Shown here in pieces: positions 26,421-34,732 of a stretch of DNA of 64,000 bases. Numbering within the stretch: position 1 is the first letter of the stretch; each line of letters starts with the position of its first letter. The stretch spans positions 47,152-111,151 of the forward strand of contig CBDDFN010000001.1 in the NCBI GenBank assembly GCA_965227065.1, in the 5' to 3' direction. The notes beneath the pieces are model-generated. The model was given only the letters and a program-made list of their open reading frames with translations, made no database searches and was not told the DNA's origin. The translations under genes were made by a program, and so were the position numbers. The DNA is from CBDDFN01 sp965227065. GTDB lineage: Bacteria > Pseudomonadota > Alphaproteobacteria > SPJN01.

Positions 26421-27350
26421 ATGGAAAAAATGCAATCCTATCTGGGCTGGAAAGTCGACTATTCCGTCCCCAAGGGCGAGCCCGCTTATTCAGAGCCTGA
26501 CTCGCTGGCCTGGCAAATCTATAAAAACCCGATCGCCCTGGCGATTGGCGGGATTTGCGCGGTGCTGCTGGAATTTGCAGACGCCCGCATCCGCTCAGGC
26601 GTGTGGGACCATTCAGTGTTCAAGGTTGACCCCATCGGGCGTGGCCAGCGTACCGGAACCGCTGCCATGCTCGGCGTTTACGGACCACAATCCGCTGCCC
26701 GCCGGGTCATTCAGGGCGTGACCAACATGCACGCCAAAGTCGAAGGCACCACGCCCTCGGGTGAAGCGTATAAGGCGCTTGATGTCGAATTGCTTGACTG
26801 GGTTTCCGCCACCGCAGGCTATGGTTTTACCATGGCCTATCACCGCTTTGTCACGCCTTTGTCGGATGCGGAATGGAACGAGGTTTTCACCAAGGGCGAC
26901 GAAGTCGTGCGGCTTTACGGTGTGGAGAACCCGATCCACAGCCTTGATGACTTTAATGCGATGCTGAACCATCTGCTGCCGCGTTTTGAGCCCCATGAGA
27001 TCAACACCGAGTTTCTCGACATTATGAAATCAGGCCGCGCCGCGCCGCAAATCCCTAAAGGCCTGCACCGCGCCATCGTCAACGCCGCTGTTGAAATTCT
27101 TCCCCCCGAAGTGCGTGAACGGCTGGAGCTTGGCGAAGAGTATAATCTCACCTGGCGGGGCCGATTGGCGGTACGCATCATGGGCAAGCTGGCCGAATGG
27201 ATCCCGGTCAAGAACAGCCCGCCGGCACAGGCCGCTGAACGGCTTGGCCTGCCGTGGAACTTTGCGTGGAAAAGCAAACGCGCCAAAGCCCGCCTTCTGG
27301 CTGCACGCGGCCCGCTTGGTGGCGGCGAAGCGGTTCACCCTGCGGAGTAA
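26421..27350 (+). CDS. Oxygenase MpaB family protein (DUF2236)
   Basis: 309 residues with the DUF2236 pattern: the helix LALAIGGICAVLLEFADARIRSGVWDHSVFKVDPIGR, the RTGTAAMLGVYGP segment, NMHAKVEGTTPSG (a His that may bind heme) and AYHRFVTPLSDAEWNEV (a second conserved His). The family includes the heme-containing latex-clearing protein Lcp and the MpaB oxygenase involved in side-chain cleavage of terpenoids. It likely acts on the compound brought in by the adjacent receptor. CGGAG precedes the ATG. It starts the run 26421-30514. Confidence 0.83.
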   Translation: MEKMQSYLGWKVDYSVPKGEPAYSEPDSLAWQIYKNPIALAIGGICAVLLEFADARIRSGVWDHSVFKVDPIGRGQRTGTAAMLGVYGPQSAARRVIQGVTNMHAKVEGTTPSGEAYKALDVELLDWVSATAGYGFTMAYHRFVTPLSDAEWNEVFTKGDEVVRLYGVENPIHSLDDFNAMLNHLLPRFEPHEINTEFLDIMKSGRAAPQIPKGLHRAIVNAAVEILPPEVRERLELGEEYNLTWRGRLAVRIMGKLAEWIPVKNSPPAQAAERLGLPWNFAWKSKRAKARLLAARGPLGGGEAVHPAE

Positions 27351-27356
27351 GACCTG

Positions 27357-27593
27357 ATGAGCACACAAGCCCTTGAACAGACACGGCGCCATATCCTGCC
27401 CAGGCCCGGGGATGACTGGACTACGATTGCCGCCCGTGAACTTGGCGGGATGGCGTCTGAACAGGCCGTGCAGGCGCTGCAAAGCTGGAACCTGCATGTC
27501 TTTATGCGGCCCGCCGCCCCGGCAGGCTCGCCGCGCGAAGGCAATCCGATCCTGCCCAGCGATGTAATCTTTATCGAAGCGCCCAAAGGCTGA
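27357..27593 (+). CDS. Small protein with LysM-like fold
   Basis: 78 residues beginning MSTQALEQTRRHILPRPGDDW. The layout PRPGDDWTTIAARELGG ... ALQSWNLHVF ... NPILPSDVIFIEAP resembles a single LysM module (x-PGD-x-W-x-x-IA, then a W-N and a final LP-x-D-x-x-x-I). No signal peptide. It sits 6 bp after the oxygenase stop and overlaps the next gene by one base (TGATG), so it is translated within the operon. Function unknown; perhaps a partner of the oxygenase. The LysM comparison is by eye. Confidence 0.6.
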   Translation: MSTQALEQTRRHILPRPGDDWTTIAARELGGMASEQAVQALQSWNLHVFMRPAAPAGSPREGNPILPSDVIFIEAPKG

Positions 27594-27838
27594 TGTCACA
27601 AGCGCGCATCGAAACCGCCTTTATCACTGCGGGCCATGATGGCGCCGCAGAACTGGTGGTTCGCCTCCTCTATCAGGGTGGCGGCCGGCATGATGTGGTG
27701 CTCGATGGACCTGCCGCGCTGGCCTTGATGGAGGCCTGCGGTGCAAGCACAGTGGACGATTTAAAAGGACAAGGTTGGGAATATGTGCGCGACGCGCTGA
27801 CCAAAGCGTGGAACCGCTGCACCCCAAGCCAAAGCTAA
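27593..27838 (+). CDS. Small conserved-looking hypothetical protein
   Basis: 81 residues, acidic to neutral, opening MSQARIETAFITAGHDGAAELVVRLLYQGG. A predicted strand-strand-helix layout ends in LKGQGWEYVRDALTKAWNRC. I do not recognise it. Tight coupling on both sides (one-base overlap upstream, 22 bp to the deacylase) and normal codon use argue that it is a real gene of this operon. The reverse-strand reading of the same DNA is not convincing. Confidence 0.55.
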   Translation: MSQARIETAFITAGHDGAAELVVRLLYQGGGRHDVVLDGPAALALMEACGASTVDDLKGQGWEYVRDALTKAWNRCTPSQS

Positions 27839-27860
27839 AAAATCTGGAGGGAGGCTCCTT

Positions 27861-29546
27861 ATGTTTGATCTTGTAATCAGGAACGGCAGCTTGGTGGATG
27901 GAAGCGGTGCACCGGCAAAGCCCGGCGACATCGGCATTCAGGATGGCCGCATTGCGGCGGTGGGTGAGGTGCCGGACAAAGGCCGCACTGAAATTGATGC
28001 CACGGGCAAAATTGTAGCGCCGGGCTTTATCGATCCGCACACCCATTTTGATGCCCAGCTTTTGTGGGATGGCCAGGCCCGCCCAGCCATTGAACATGGC
28101 GTGACGACCATTGTGCCTGGCAATTGCTCCTTGTCGCTGGCCCCGCTTAAAGCCGAACACCGGATGAAGCTTGTCGGCATGTTCAACCAGATCGAGGAAA
28201 TGCCGCTCAAGGCCTTTTCCGAAGGCGTGGAATGGAACTGGGAAAGCTTTGACGAATTCGTTACGCGCATTCGCAAAGGGTTGGCAATCAATGTTGCCCC
28301 GCTGGTCGGTCATTCGGTTCTGCGGCTTTGGGTGATGGGTGATGCCGCAATGGAGCGTACCGCCACCACCGATGAGCGCGCGGCTATGCAGGCCCTTTTG
28401 CGCGATTGTCTAAGCGCGGGCGCGGTTGGCCTCTCAACCAGTTTTGTCGACATGGATGAAACCCTTCAGCCGGTCCCAAGCCGTCTGGCGGACATGGAAG
28501 AACTTGATGACTTATGCGCGGTGCTGTCTGAGTTCGGCCGCATCCTTCAGGTTGTACCGGAGTTCTATAATGCCGACCTGACCCTTGCGCGTATTGACCA
28601 GCTTGCGGAATTGTCGCTCAAACACACCATCCCGACCACATTCTCACCGCTCTTCGTCAATGATGACGGTCTGAAAGATGTCGACCGCGTGATGGCCCGC
28701 GTCGATCAGCAATTTGCGCGCGGCGCGCGGGTTTGGCCCCAGGTTCAGACCCGGCCCATCGATATCAGCTTCTGTTTTGCGGTGCCGAGCCTGCTGTTCA
28801 TCACCCTGCCCAGCTGGTACGGCATCATGCGCTTCAACACGCCCGAAAATATTCTGGCGGCCTTCAAAAACCCCGATGTGCGCAAGCAGCTGACGGCGGA
28901 TGCCACCGGCCGGATGGCTCTGTGGGAAAGCCTGATCCTGCGCCACGTTGCCAGCGAAGCGAACAAATCCCTGGTCGGCAAAACATTGAAAGAAATAGCG
29001 GCAATCAGGGAAACCACGGCGCTTGACGTCATGATTGATTTGTCGATTGAAGAAGAGCTCGACGCCCATTTCCTCGCCGCCAATATGGGCCACACCAATG
29101 ACGCCAAGGTCGGCGCGCTGCTCAATCACGATCATGTCCATCTGGGCGCGTCTGATGGCGGGGCGCATATTCTGTCATTCTCAACCTATGGTGACACGGG
29201 CTATCTGTTCAGCCACTTTGTCCGCGACACCGGGTTGCTGGGCCTTGAACATGCGGTGCGCAAGATCACGTCGGAACCTGCCGCCATCTGGGGCATCGCC
29301 GAACGGGGCATGCTCAAAATAGGCTATCACGCCGACATCACCATTTTTGATGCCGACGCAATTGCGCGCGGTCCAGAATATCGCAAGCCCGATGTCCCCG
29401 GCGATGGCAGCCGCTATATTCGCGATGCCATCGGTGTCGAAGCCGTCATCATCAACGGCGCTTTGGCATGGGATTCCGCGCATGGCTATGCCGACACGGC
29501 GCATGGGGATGTGGTCCCCGGCCCCACCTCCCTGGCCGCCGAGTAG
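27861..29546 (+). CDS. N-acyl-D-amino-acid deacylase family amidohydrolase
   Basis: 561 residues; metal-dependent TIM-barrel amidohydrolase. N-terminal composite beta-sandwich (FDLVIRNGSLVDGSGAPAKPGDIGIQDGRIAAVGEV), H-x-H motif in GFIDPHTHFDAQLLWDG, the D-aminoacylase Cys ligand in VPGNCSLSLAPL, and a catalytic Asp region in LGASDGGAHILSFS. Ends with the usual DITIFDADAI sandwich strand. GGAGGGAGG upstream is a strong ribosome site. Members hydrolyse N-acyl amino acids, hydantoin-like or other amide bonds; in this cluster it may split an amide of the imported compound. Confidence 0.87.
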   Translation: MFDLVIRNGSLVDGSGAPAKPGDIGIQDGRIAAVGEVPDKGRTEIDATGKIVAPGFIDPHTHFDAQLLWDGQARPAIEHGVTTIVPGNCSLSLAPLKAEHRMKLVGMFNQIEEMPLKAFSEGVEWNWESFDEFVTRIRKGLAINVAPLVGHSVLRLWVMGDAAMERTATTDERAAMQALLRDCLSAGAVGLSTSFVDMDETLQPVPSRLADMEELDDLCAVLSEFGRILQVVPEFYNADLTLARIDQLAELSLKHTIPTTFSPLFVNDDGLKDVDRVMARVDQQFARGARVWPQVQTRPIDISFCFAVPSLLFITLPSWYGIMRFNTPENILAAFKNPDVRKQLTADATGRMALWESLILRHVASEANKSLVGKTLKEIAAIRETTALDVMIDLSIEEELDAHFLAANMGHTNDAKVGALLNHDHVHLGASDGGAHILSFSTYGDTGYLFSHFVRDTGLLGLEHAVRKITSEPAAIWGIAERGMLKIGYHADITIFDADAIARGPEYRKPDVPGDGSRYIRDAIGVEAVIINGALAWDSAHGYADTAHGDVVPGPTSLAAE

Positions 29547-29557
29547 GAGCATTTCCC

Positions 29558-30514
29558 ATGGTTGAAATCACGCAACGCCGGGTTGCCACCAACGGCATTG
29601 AGCTCAACATTGCCGAGGCCGGAGACGGGCCGCTGGTCCTTATGTGCCACGGCTTCCCTGAAAGCTGGTATTCGTGGCGCTATCAATTTGCGCCCATGGC
29701 CGAGGCAGGCTTTCACGCCGTGGCACCCGACATGCGCGGCTATGGCAAGTCCGACAAGCCCCGCGCCATCACCGCTTACAATCAGGTTGAAGTTCAAAAA
29801 GACATAGTCGGTCTGGTCTCAGCGCTTGGCTATGACAAAGCCATCGTGCTGGGCCATGACTGGGGCGCCCCCACCGCATGGGGGTGCGCCCGGGACTACC
29901 CCGATGTCTTTACCGCTGTCGGCTGCCTGTCGGTGCCTTATATGCCGCGCGCGCCCTTGCCGCCGATGCAGCTAATGCGCGAAGCCTTTAAAGACCAGTT
30001 TTTCTACCAGCTCTATTTCTATGATGAAGGCGTGGCCGAAGCCGCATTTGAAGCTGATATCGAAATCGCCATGCGCAAATTCCTGCACTTTGCATCAGCG
30101 GAAATGGACTGGTCGCAAATGCCGCTTAAAGGCCCGAATGATGATCTTCTGACCGGCATTCCCTATCCCGAAATTTTGCCGGACTGGCTTAGCCAGGCGG
30201 ACCTTGATTTCTATGTCGGCGAGTTCGAACGCTCGGGCATGCGCGGGCCTTTGAACTATTACCGCAATCACGACCTGACATGGGAGCTAACCAAGGACAG
30301 CCCCACCACAATCGAACAGCCCGCCATGTTTGCCGCCGGTGACAAGGACGGGGTGATCGTGTTTGCTGCCGAGGCGCTTAAGGCAATGCCCACCTATGTG
30401 AAGGATTTGCGCATCAATGAGCTGATCCCCGGCGCCGGTCACTGGACCCAGCAAGAAGCGCCTGAGGCCACCACCGCCCTCATCATGAAGTTCCTCAATG
30501 AGGTGCGCGGCTAA
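29558..30514 (+). CDS. Alpha/beta hydrolase, epoxide-hydrolase-like
   Basis: 318 residues from MVEITQRRVATNGIELNIAEAG; the longer in-frame start lies inside the deacylase gene. Oxyanion-hole motif HGFPESWYSWRYQ and nucleophile elbow LGHDWGAPTAWG with Asp rather than Ser, as in epoxide hydrolases and haloalkane dehalogenases. The catalytic His is in PGAGHWTQQEAPE. The cap region contains FYVGEFERSGMRGPLNYYRN, whose Tyr fits the epoxide-opening pair. It follows the deacylase by 11 bp. Likely opens an epoxide formed from the imported substrate. Confidence 0.88.
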   Translation: MVEITQRRVATNGIELNIAEAGDGPLVLMCHGFPESWYSWRYQFAPMAEAGFHAVAPDMRGYGKSDKPRAITAYNQVEVQKDIVGLVSALGYDKAIVLGHDWGAPTAWGCARDYPDVFTAVGCLSVPYMPRAPLPPMQLMREAFKDQFFYQLYFYDEGVAEAAFEADIEIAMRKFLHFASAEMDWSQMPLKGPNDDLLTGIPYPEILPDWLSQADLDFYVGEFERSGMRGPLNYYRNHDLTWELTKDSPTTIEQPAMFAAGDKDGVIVFAAEALKAMPTYVKDLRINELIPGAGHWTQQEAPEATTALIMKFLNEVRG

Positions 30515-30876
30515 AGTAATCCCAACCGCTGCGCATCCAGCACGGCAAACAGCGCAGCGGGAACAAGCAACAAGACGATCACACCAAAGCCGAATGCAGC
30601 GGGGCGCTTCCAGAAATTGATGATCGCCGCCCCGCCCATGGCCGGGACCAGAAGGCCGAAGCCAAGCAGGCGGCACAGCGGATCGGCATAACCGGCCAGC
30701 AACAAAAGGCTGGCAACCGCTTCCCAAACACCGGCAAACAAGGCCAAGCCGTAGGGAAGCTCAAAGGCTGTGAATTCCTTGACCATATGGGGATGGCGCG
30801 TCAGCTTGGCAAAGGATGCCCAGCCAAAAAACGCGATGAAAACCGTTTGAACCGCCAGCGCGCTGATCTGTTCCAT
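30511..30876 (-). CDS. DoxX-like small integral membrane protein
   Basis: 121 residues with four predicted helices: TVFIAFFGWASFAKL, LALFAGVWEAVASLLLLAGY, LGFGLLVPAMGGAAIINFW and GFGVIVLLLVPAALFAV. This is the DoxX/SURF4 pattern. Biochemical roles in this family are mostly unknown, with some links to quinone or thiosulfate chemistry. Its stop overlaps that of the hydrolase by 4 bp on the opposite strand. It lies 3 bp downstream of the second TonB receptor and would be the last gene of that minus-strand unit. Confidence 0.7.
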   Translation of the reverse strand: MEQISALAVQTVFIAFFGWASFAKLTRHPHMVKEFTAFELPYGLALFAGVWEAVASLLLLAGYADPLCRLLGFGLLVPAMGGAAIINFWKRPAAFGFGVIVLLLVPAALFAVLDAQRLGLL

Positions 30877-30879
30877 CGG

Positions 30880-33216
30880 CTAAAAACTCACAGCCACTTC
30901 AGCACTGATGATACGCGGCGGCATCAGGAACCCCATATGAGAGCCGTTGAGGATCGGCATATCGGCGGAGAAGGTTTTGATTTTCTCATCGGTCAGGTTC
31001 TTGCCGTGAACAATCACCCGCCACAGCCCGTCAGGATCAGCCAGACCAACACGGGCGTTGAACAGCCAATAGGCGTCCTGGGTATCGATCGGGTCCTGAT
31101 CAAGCTCAAAGAAAATCTTCGACCGCCAGGACGCATCCGCGCCGAACACAATCGCCATCTTGCCCGCCCAAACGGGGATTCCCGCATTAAAGCCCATCGA
31201 CAGGTTCCATTTGGGGGCGCGCGGCAAACGCTCACCCGACAGATCACAACTGGGGGCTGAACCGAATGAGGGAAGCAAGGTAGCCGATGCGATGCACGGG
31301 CCATCTTCAAAGCTGTCAAAGGTCGCGTCGGTATACCCCCCGCCCACATACATCACCGTGCCTTCAAAGGGCGTATAGTTGGCTTCGAGTTCCACGCCTT
31401 GTGTGGTGGCTTCGGCGGCATTGCGCACGATGAAGCCATTGCCGATAAAGGACTGGATTTGCATGTCGGAAAATTTGGTGTGGAACGCCGCGAGATTGAT
31501 CGTGGCCAGCCCGTCGAGTGCGGTGATCTTTGTGCCAAGCTCATAGGCGCGGGACGTTTCCTGTTCAAAGGTCGCCTCGCCGGGATTGCGCGCAATCGGG
31601 TTAAAGCCGCCTGCCTTGAAGCCCTCACCATAGGTCGCATAGACCATCACATCATTATCAATGTCGTATTTGACCGACACTTTGGGCGCCACATTATGTT
31701 CATCCCGCGTGGTGTCGAGCGTGTAACGCTCCACGCCAAAGGCCGCCTGAATGATCAGGCCGGTATCTTCATATCTTTGATCAAGCACGACCGATTTTGA
31801 TTCAATGGACCCGCGCAGCCCCAGAATGACGGCAAGGTCGGGCAAGGGCCGCCAGGTCGCCTGGCCAAAAATCGCATAGGTTTGCGTGCGCTGCTCAAAG
31901 CTTTGATAAAGCGCGTCCGACACCAACGAGCGCACAAGCGGATCAACCACCCCGCCCGTCAGCGGTGCAAGCAAGCCACCCAGCAAATCGCCCAACGGGC
32001 CGCCCTGCAACAACCCATCGAGCAGATTGCCGACCGTATCGTCCGGCAGCATGCGTAATTCGCTTTGACCATGATAGTCCGACACGAAACTGAACAGACC
32101 GGCGATGACATCAACTTCACCCAGCCCGACATCAAACGGCTCGGTCACCACGCGCAGCTCAGCCATGCTTTGCCAATACTCATCATCATTGTCCCAGATG
32201 ACGATGGGGGCAGAGGCTGTGTCGCCATCAAGCAGGAAACGTTCATCCAACGTCCCGGCCCCGGCTATCAGCGTCACAGTGTATCGGCCAATATCCCAAT
32301 TGGCTTCCATATTGATGGATCGTGTATCGCTTTCGGATCGGTTTTCTGCATCGGCATGGCCGACAAAATCAGCCTTGGCTTCCAGATCGGGATTGAACGC
32401 ACCGTGAATAAGCTGGGCATTCTGGGCCAGGACAAACGGCTCCCACCCCTGGCCATTGTCTTGCGCGCGTCCGGCATACAGCGTCACGGCAATATCAAGT
32501 GCATCGGAGAGTTCATACAAAAACTTGCCGCGCACGCCCCATTTGTCGACGCGTTTTTCGTCCGTGCCGCGCATGATGTTTTCGACATAGCCATCACGTT
32601 TGTGCCAGGTGGCCGACAGGCGGCCCGCGATCGCATCTTCAATGATTGGTACGTTGAGCATCAGCTCGCCTTTTTTACCGCCCATCTCCGAGATGCCGAT
32701 CTGTCCGCCGGCCGCAAACTCGTGCACAGGACGGGCGGTGTGGATGTTGATCGCCCCGGCAATTGTGTTTTTGCCAAACAGCGTGCCTTGCGGCCCTTTC
32801 AGCATCTCCACCCGTTCGAGGTCCAAAAATGCATCCTGCAAAAACGCGGTTTTGCCGTAATAGATGCCATCCACATAAAAGCCGACCGACTGTTCCATAC
32901 CGTCATTGATCGGCGCGTTCAGCCCGCGCATGCCGACCTGAACATAGCCCGGCGTCATATTGATTTCAGTGTTGGGCGTGGCGAGCGCAACATCTTCAAA
33001 ATTTTCCATGTTGGAGGCTTTGAGACGGTCCGCCGTCATCACCGACACGGCAATCGGCACGTCCTGAACGCTTTCAGCCCGCTTTTGCGCGGTTACGACA
33101 ATTTCGTCGAGGCGCGGCGGCGCGCGGCGCGCATCCTCTTGGGATGGCGCGCCGTCTTGTGCGAACACCGGCAGAGAAATAACGAGTGCAAGCGCAATGA
33201 GACCCAGCTTGTTCAT
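30880..33216 (-). CDS. TonB-dependent outer-membrane receptor
   Basis: 778 residues from MNKLGLIALALVISLPVFAQ, a clear signal peptide cut after VFA; the longer in-frame start overlaps the preceding gene. LDEIVVTAQKRAESVQDVPIAVS, then plug motifs RVEMLKGPQGTLFGKNTIAGA and a complete barrel ending in a C-terminal Phe. It resembles the receptor at 24.0 kb in domain pattern and in the TLFGKNT(V/I)AGA plug, suggesting related ligands. Follows two membrane-protein genes transcribed in the same direction. Confidence 0.9.
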   Translation of the reverse strand: MNKLGLIALALVISLPVFAQDGAPSQEDARRAPPRLDEIVVTAQKRAESVQDVPIAVSVMTADRLKASNMENFEDVALATPNTEINMTPGYVQVGMRGLNAPINDGMEQSVGFYVDGIYYGKTAFLQDAFLDLERVEMLKGPQGTLFGKNTIAGAINIHTARPVHEFAAGGQIGISEMGGKKGELMLNVPIIEDAIAGRLSATWHKRDGYVENIMRGTDEKRVDKWGVRGKFLYELSDALDIAVTLYAGRAQDNGQGWEPFVLAQNAQLIHGAFNPDLEAKADFVGHADAENRSESDTRSINMEANWDIGRYTVTLIAGAGTLDERFLLDGDTASAPIVIWDNDDEYWQSMAELRVVTEPFDVGLGEVDVIAGLFSFVSDYHGQSELRMLPDDTVGNLLDGLLQGGPLGDLLGGLLAPLTGGVVDPLVRSLVSDALYQSFEQRTQTYAIFGQATWRPLPDLAVILGLRGSIESKSVVLDQRYEDTGLIIQAAFGVERYTLDTTRDEHNVAPKVSVKYDIDNDVMVYATYGEGFKAGGFNPIARNPGEATFEQETSRAYELGTKITALDGLATINLAAFHTKFSDMQIQSFIGNGFIVRNAAEATTQGVELEANYTPFEGTVMYVGGGYTDATFDSFEDGPCIASATLLPSFGSAPSCDLSGERLPRAPKWNLSMGFNAGIPVWAGKMAIVFGADASWRSKIFFELDQDPIDTQDAYWLFNARVGLADPDGLWRVIVHGKNLTDEKIKTFSADMPILNGSHMGFLMPPRIISAEVAVSF

Positions 33217-33476
33217 GACCGCTTCCCCCCCACAATGGTGAGGCGCACCATCTCGCGATAGGCGTAAAGACCGAACAGGCCGGCAAACAGGGCTACCCAG
33301 CCCAACTCCCCCCAACCGGCCCATTCACTGGGCCCCCAGCCAAGGCGCAAGACCACATAGGTCGGATAGACGATACACAGCCCGTAAAGCGCCATGGCCA
33401 AAGCCACACGCGCCAAACGCTTTTTCGAAATCACAAAGGGCCGCGCCTGATTGGCCGGTGCAATATGTCGTGTCAT
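33213..33476 (-). CDS. Small membrane protein, unknown function
   Basis: 87 residues from MTRHIAPANQARPFVISKKRLARVALAM, with two predicted helices (VALAMALYGLCIVYPTYVV and LGWVALFAGLFGLYAYREM). I do not recognise a family. It overlaps the TonB receptor start by 4 bp (ATGA) and lies 11 bp after the next upstream gene, so it is a genuine member of the unit. Confidence 0.6.
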   Translation of the reverse strand: MTRHIAPANQARPFVISKKRLARVALAMALYGLCIVYPTYVVLRLGWGPSEWAGWGELGWVALFAGLFGLYAYREMVRLTIVGGKRS

Positions 33477-33487
33477 AGCCGCCCCCG

Positions 33488-34012
33488 CTAAAACGGTTTG
33501 GTGATCGCCAGGAACAAGGTTCCAATAGCGAAAATGGAAATGATGGGTGTGGTGACGATCAGGAACCACCAATGGTGATGGATCGCGCGCTCATAGGCCG
33601 CTTCATCGCCGGTGCGGCGGACGCGTTCCTTGTTCTCACCGAAATGCGACAGGTGATAGTCATAAGCCTCGATGGGAATGAACACGGCGATGACAAGCGC
33701 GAGCTTGAGCGCAAACCAGCCATCTTCGGGCGTCCAGCCGCCCGCAATCATCAGCATCGGCCCGGTGATCAGCAGGATGGGAAAGGCGACATGTTCAAGC
33801 AGCACGCCGCTGTCGAAACGCTCCATCGCATGGTTGCGCAGCGCAATCGCATCGGGGTCATCAGGATTACGCAGCCAGGTGCGAACCGCCGGGACCAGAT
33901 AGCTTAAATAGGCGACCGAGGTGGACCACACCCAGATCATCGCAAACAGCATATGGATGAATTTCACCCAGACATAGTGGGCGCTCACAAACGCCTCAAT
34001 CCCGGCCAGCAT
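33488..34012 (-). CDS. Integral membrane protein (DUF2269/CopD-like)
   Basis: 174 residues with four to five helices. Notable histidines lie in or near membrane segments: FIHMLFAMIWVWS, LLEHVAFPILLITGPML and YDYHLSHFGEN ... AIHHHWWFLIVTTPIISIF. Histidines spaced this way suggest heme or metal binding, as in DUF2269 and CopD-related proteins; this is inference. First gene of the minus-strand unit 34012 to 30511, directly behind an 18 bp palindrome. Confidence 0.55.
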   Translation of the reverse strand: MLAGIEAFVSAHYVWVKFIHMLFAMIWVWSTSVAYLSYLVPAVRTWLRNPDDPDAIALRNHAMERFDSGVLLEHVAFPILLITGPMLMIAGGWTPEDGWFALKLALVIAVFIPIEAYDYHLSHFGENKERVRRTGDEAAYERAIHHHWWFLIVTTPIISIFAIGTLFLAITKPF

Positions 34013-34093
34013 GGCGAACCGATCCTCCCCTGATCCGTTGTGCCGCCGCTTCTTGCGGACCGGCCCAAACGGCTGCTTCCCTCATTCCCCCGT

Positions 34094-34111
34094 CCATACC
34101 ATATGGTATGG
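34094..34111. promoter_or_regulatory. 18-bp perfect palindrome, probable TetR operator
   Basis: CCATACCATATGGTATGG is a perfect inverted repeat, extended by another GTATGG. It lies between the divergent membrane-protein gene (start 34012) and the TetR gene (start 34160), the standard position for an autoregulated TetR operator controlling both directions. Confidence 0.7.
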
Positions 34112-34159
34112 TATGGATTCAAGATTGAAAATGCCGGGCCGAACCGTCATGGTGACACC

Positions 34160-34732
34160 ATGACCGCAATGGCAGAAAAACCCCGCCCCGCAGGCGCTTT
34201 AAGCCGTGATGACTGGCTGCGCGCCGCCTTGGCACTGCTCGGCGAAACCGGCGATCCTGCCGGCATTCGCATTGACGAATTATGCCGCCGTCTCAACGTC
34301 ACCAAGGGCAGCTTTTACTGGCACTTCAAAGGGCGGGCGGGCCTGATGGACGCCCTGGCGGAATTTTGGGAACGCCGCCATCACGAACAAATTCATGAGG
34401 CGCTCGGCGTCATGCCTGAGCGAGACCCGCACGGCTTTTTGCAAGCGGTGATAGCCTTTTGGAGCGAAACGGGATTTTCAGAAATTGACGCCGCCATGCG
34501 CCGCTGGGCTGCAAGCGATGCCAAAGTGGCCCGCGCGATCAAAAGCGCAGATATGATGATCTGCGATCAGTTTCAGGCCATGTTTGAAACGCTTGGCCTG
34601 CCCGAACAAGAGGCGCATCAACGCGCCTTGATGCTGATTGCGCTCGGCATCGCCGCTCCGCAAATCAGCCATTTGATCAACGCTGATCAGAATTTCGATC
34701 AGGTGCTGACGATCCTGCTGCCCCGGTCCTAA
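34160..34732 (+). CDS. TetR family transcriptional regulator
   Basis: 190 residues from MTAMAEKPRPAGALSRDDWLRAAL; an in-frame ATG 40 codons earlier would place the palindromic operator inside the gene. Helix-turn-helix IRIDELCRRLNVTKGSFYWHFKGRAGLMDAL. The ligand domain is helical with no known signature. Divergent from the membrane-protein/TonB-receptor unit it probably represses. Its stop overlaps the PEP-mutase gene's stop by 4 bp on the other strand. Confidence 0.87.
   Translation: MTAMAEKPRPAGALSRDDWLRAALALLGETGDPAGIRIDELCRRLNVTKGSFYWHFKGRAGLMDALAEFWERRHHEQIHEALGVMPERDPHGFLQAVIAFWSETGFSEIDAAMRRWAASDAKVARAIKSADMMICDQFQAMFETLGLPEQEAHQRALMLIALGIAAPQISHLINADQNFDQVLTILLPRS

Noticed and set aside
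30287..30727. 146-codon minus-strand frame over the hydrolase end and DoxX gene
   Set aside because: It overlaps two better supported genes and has no recognisable domain.
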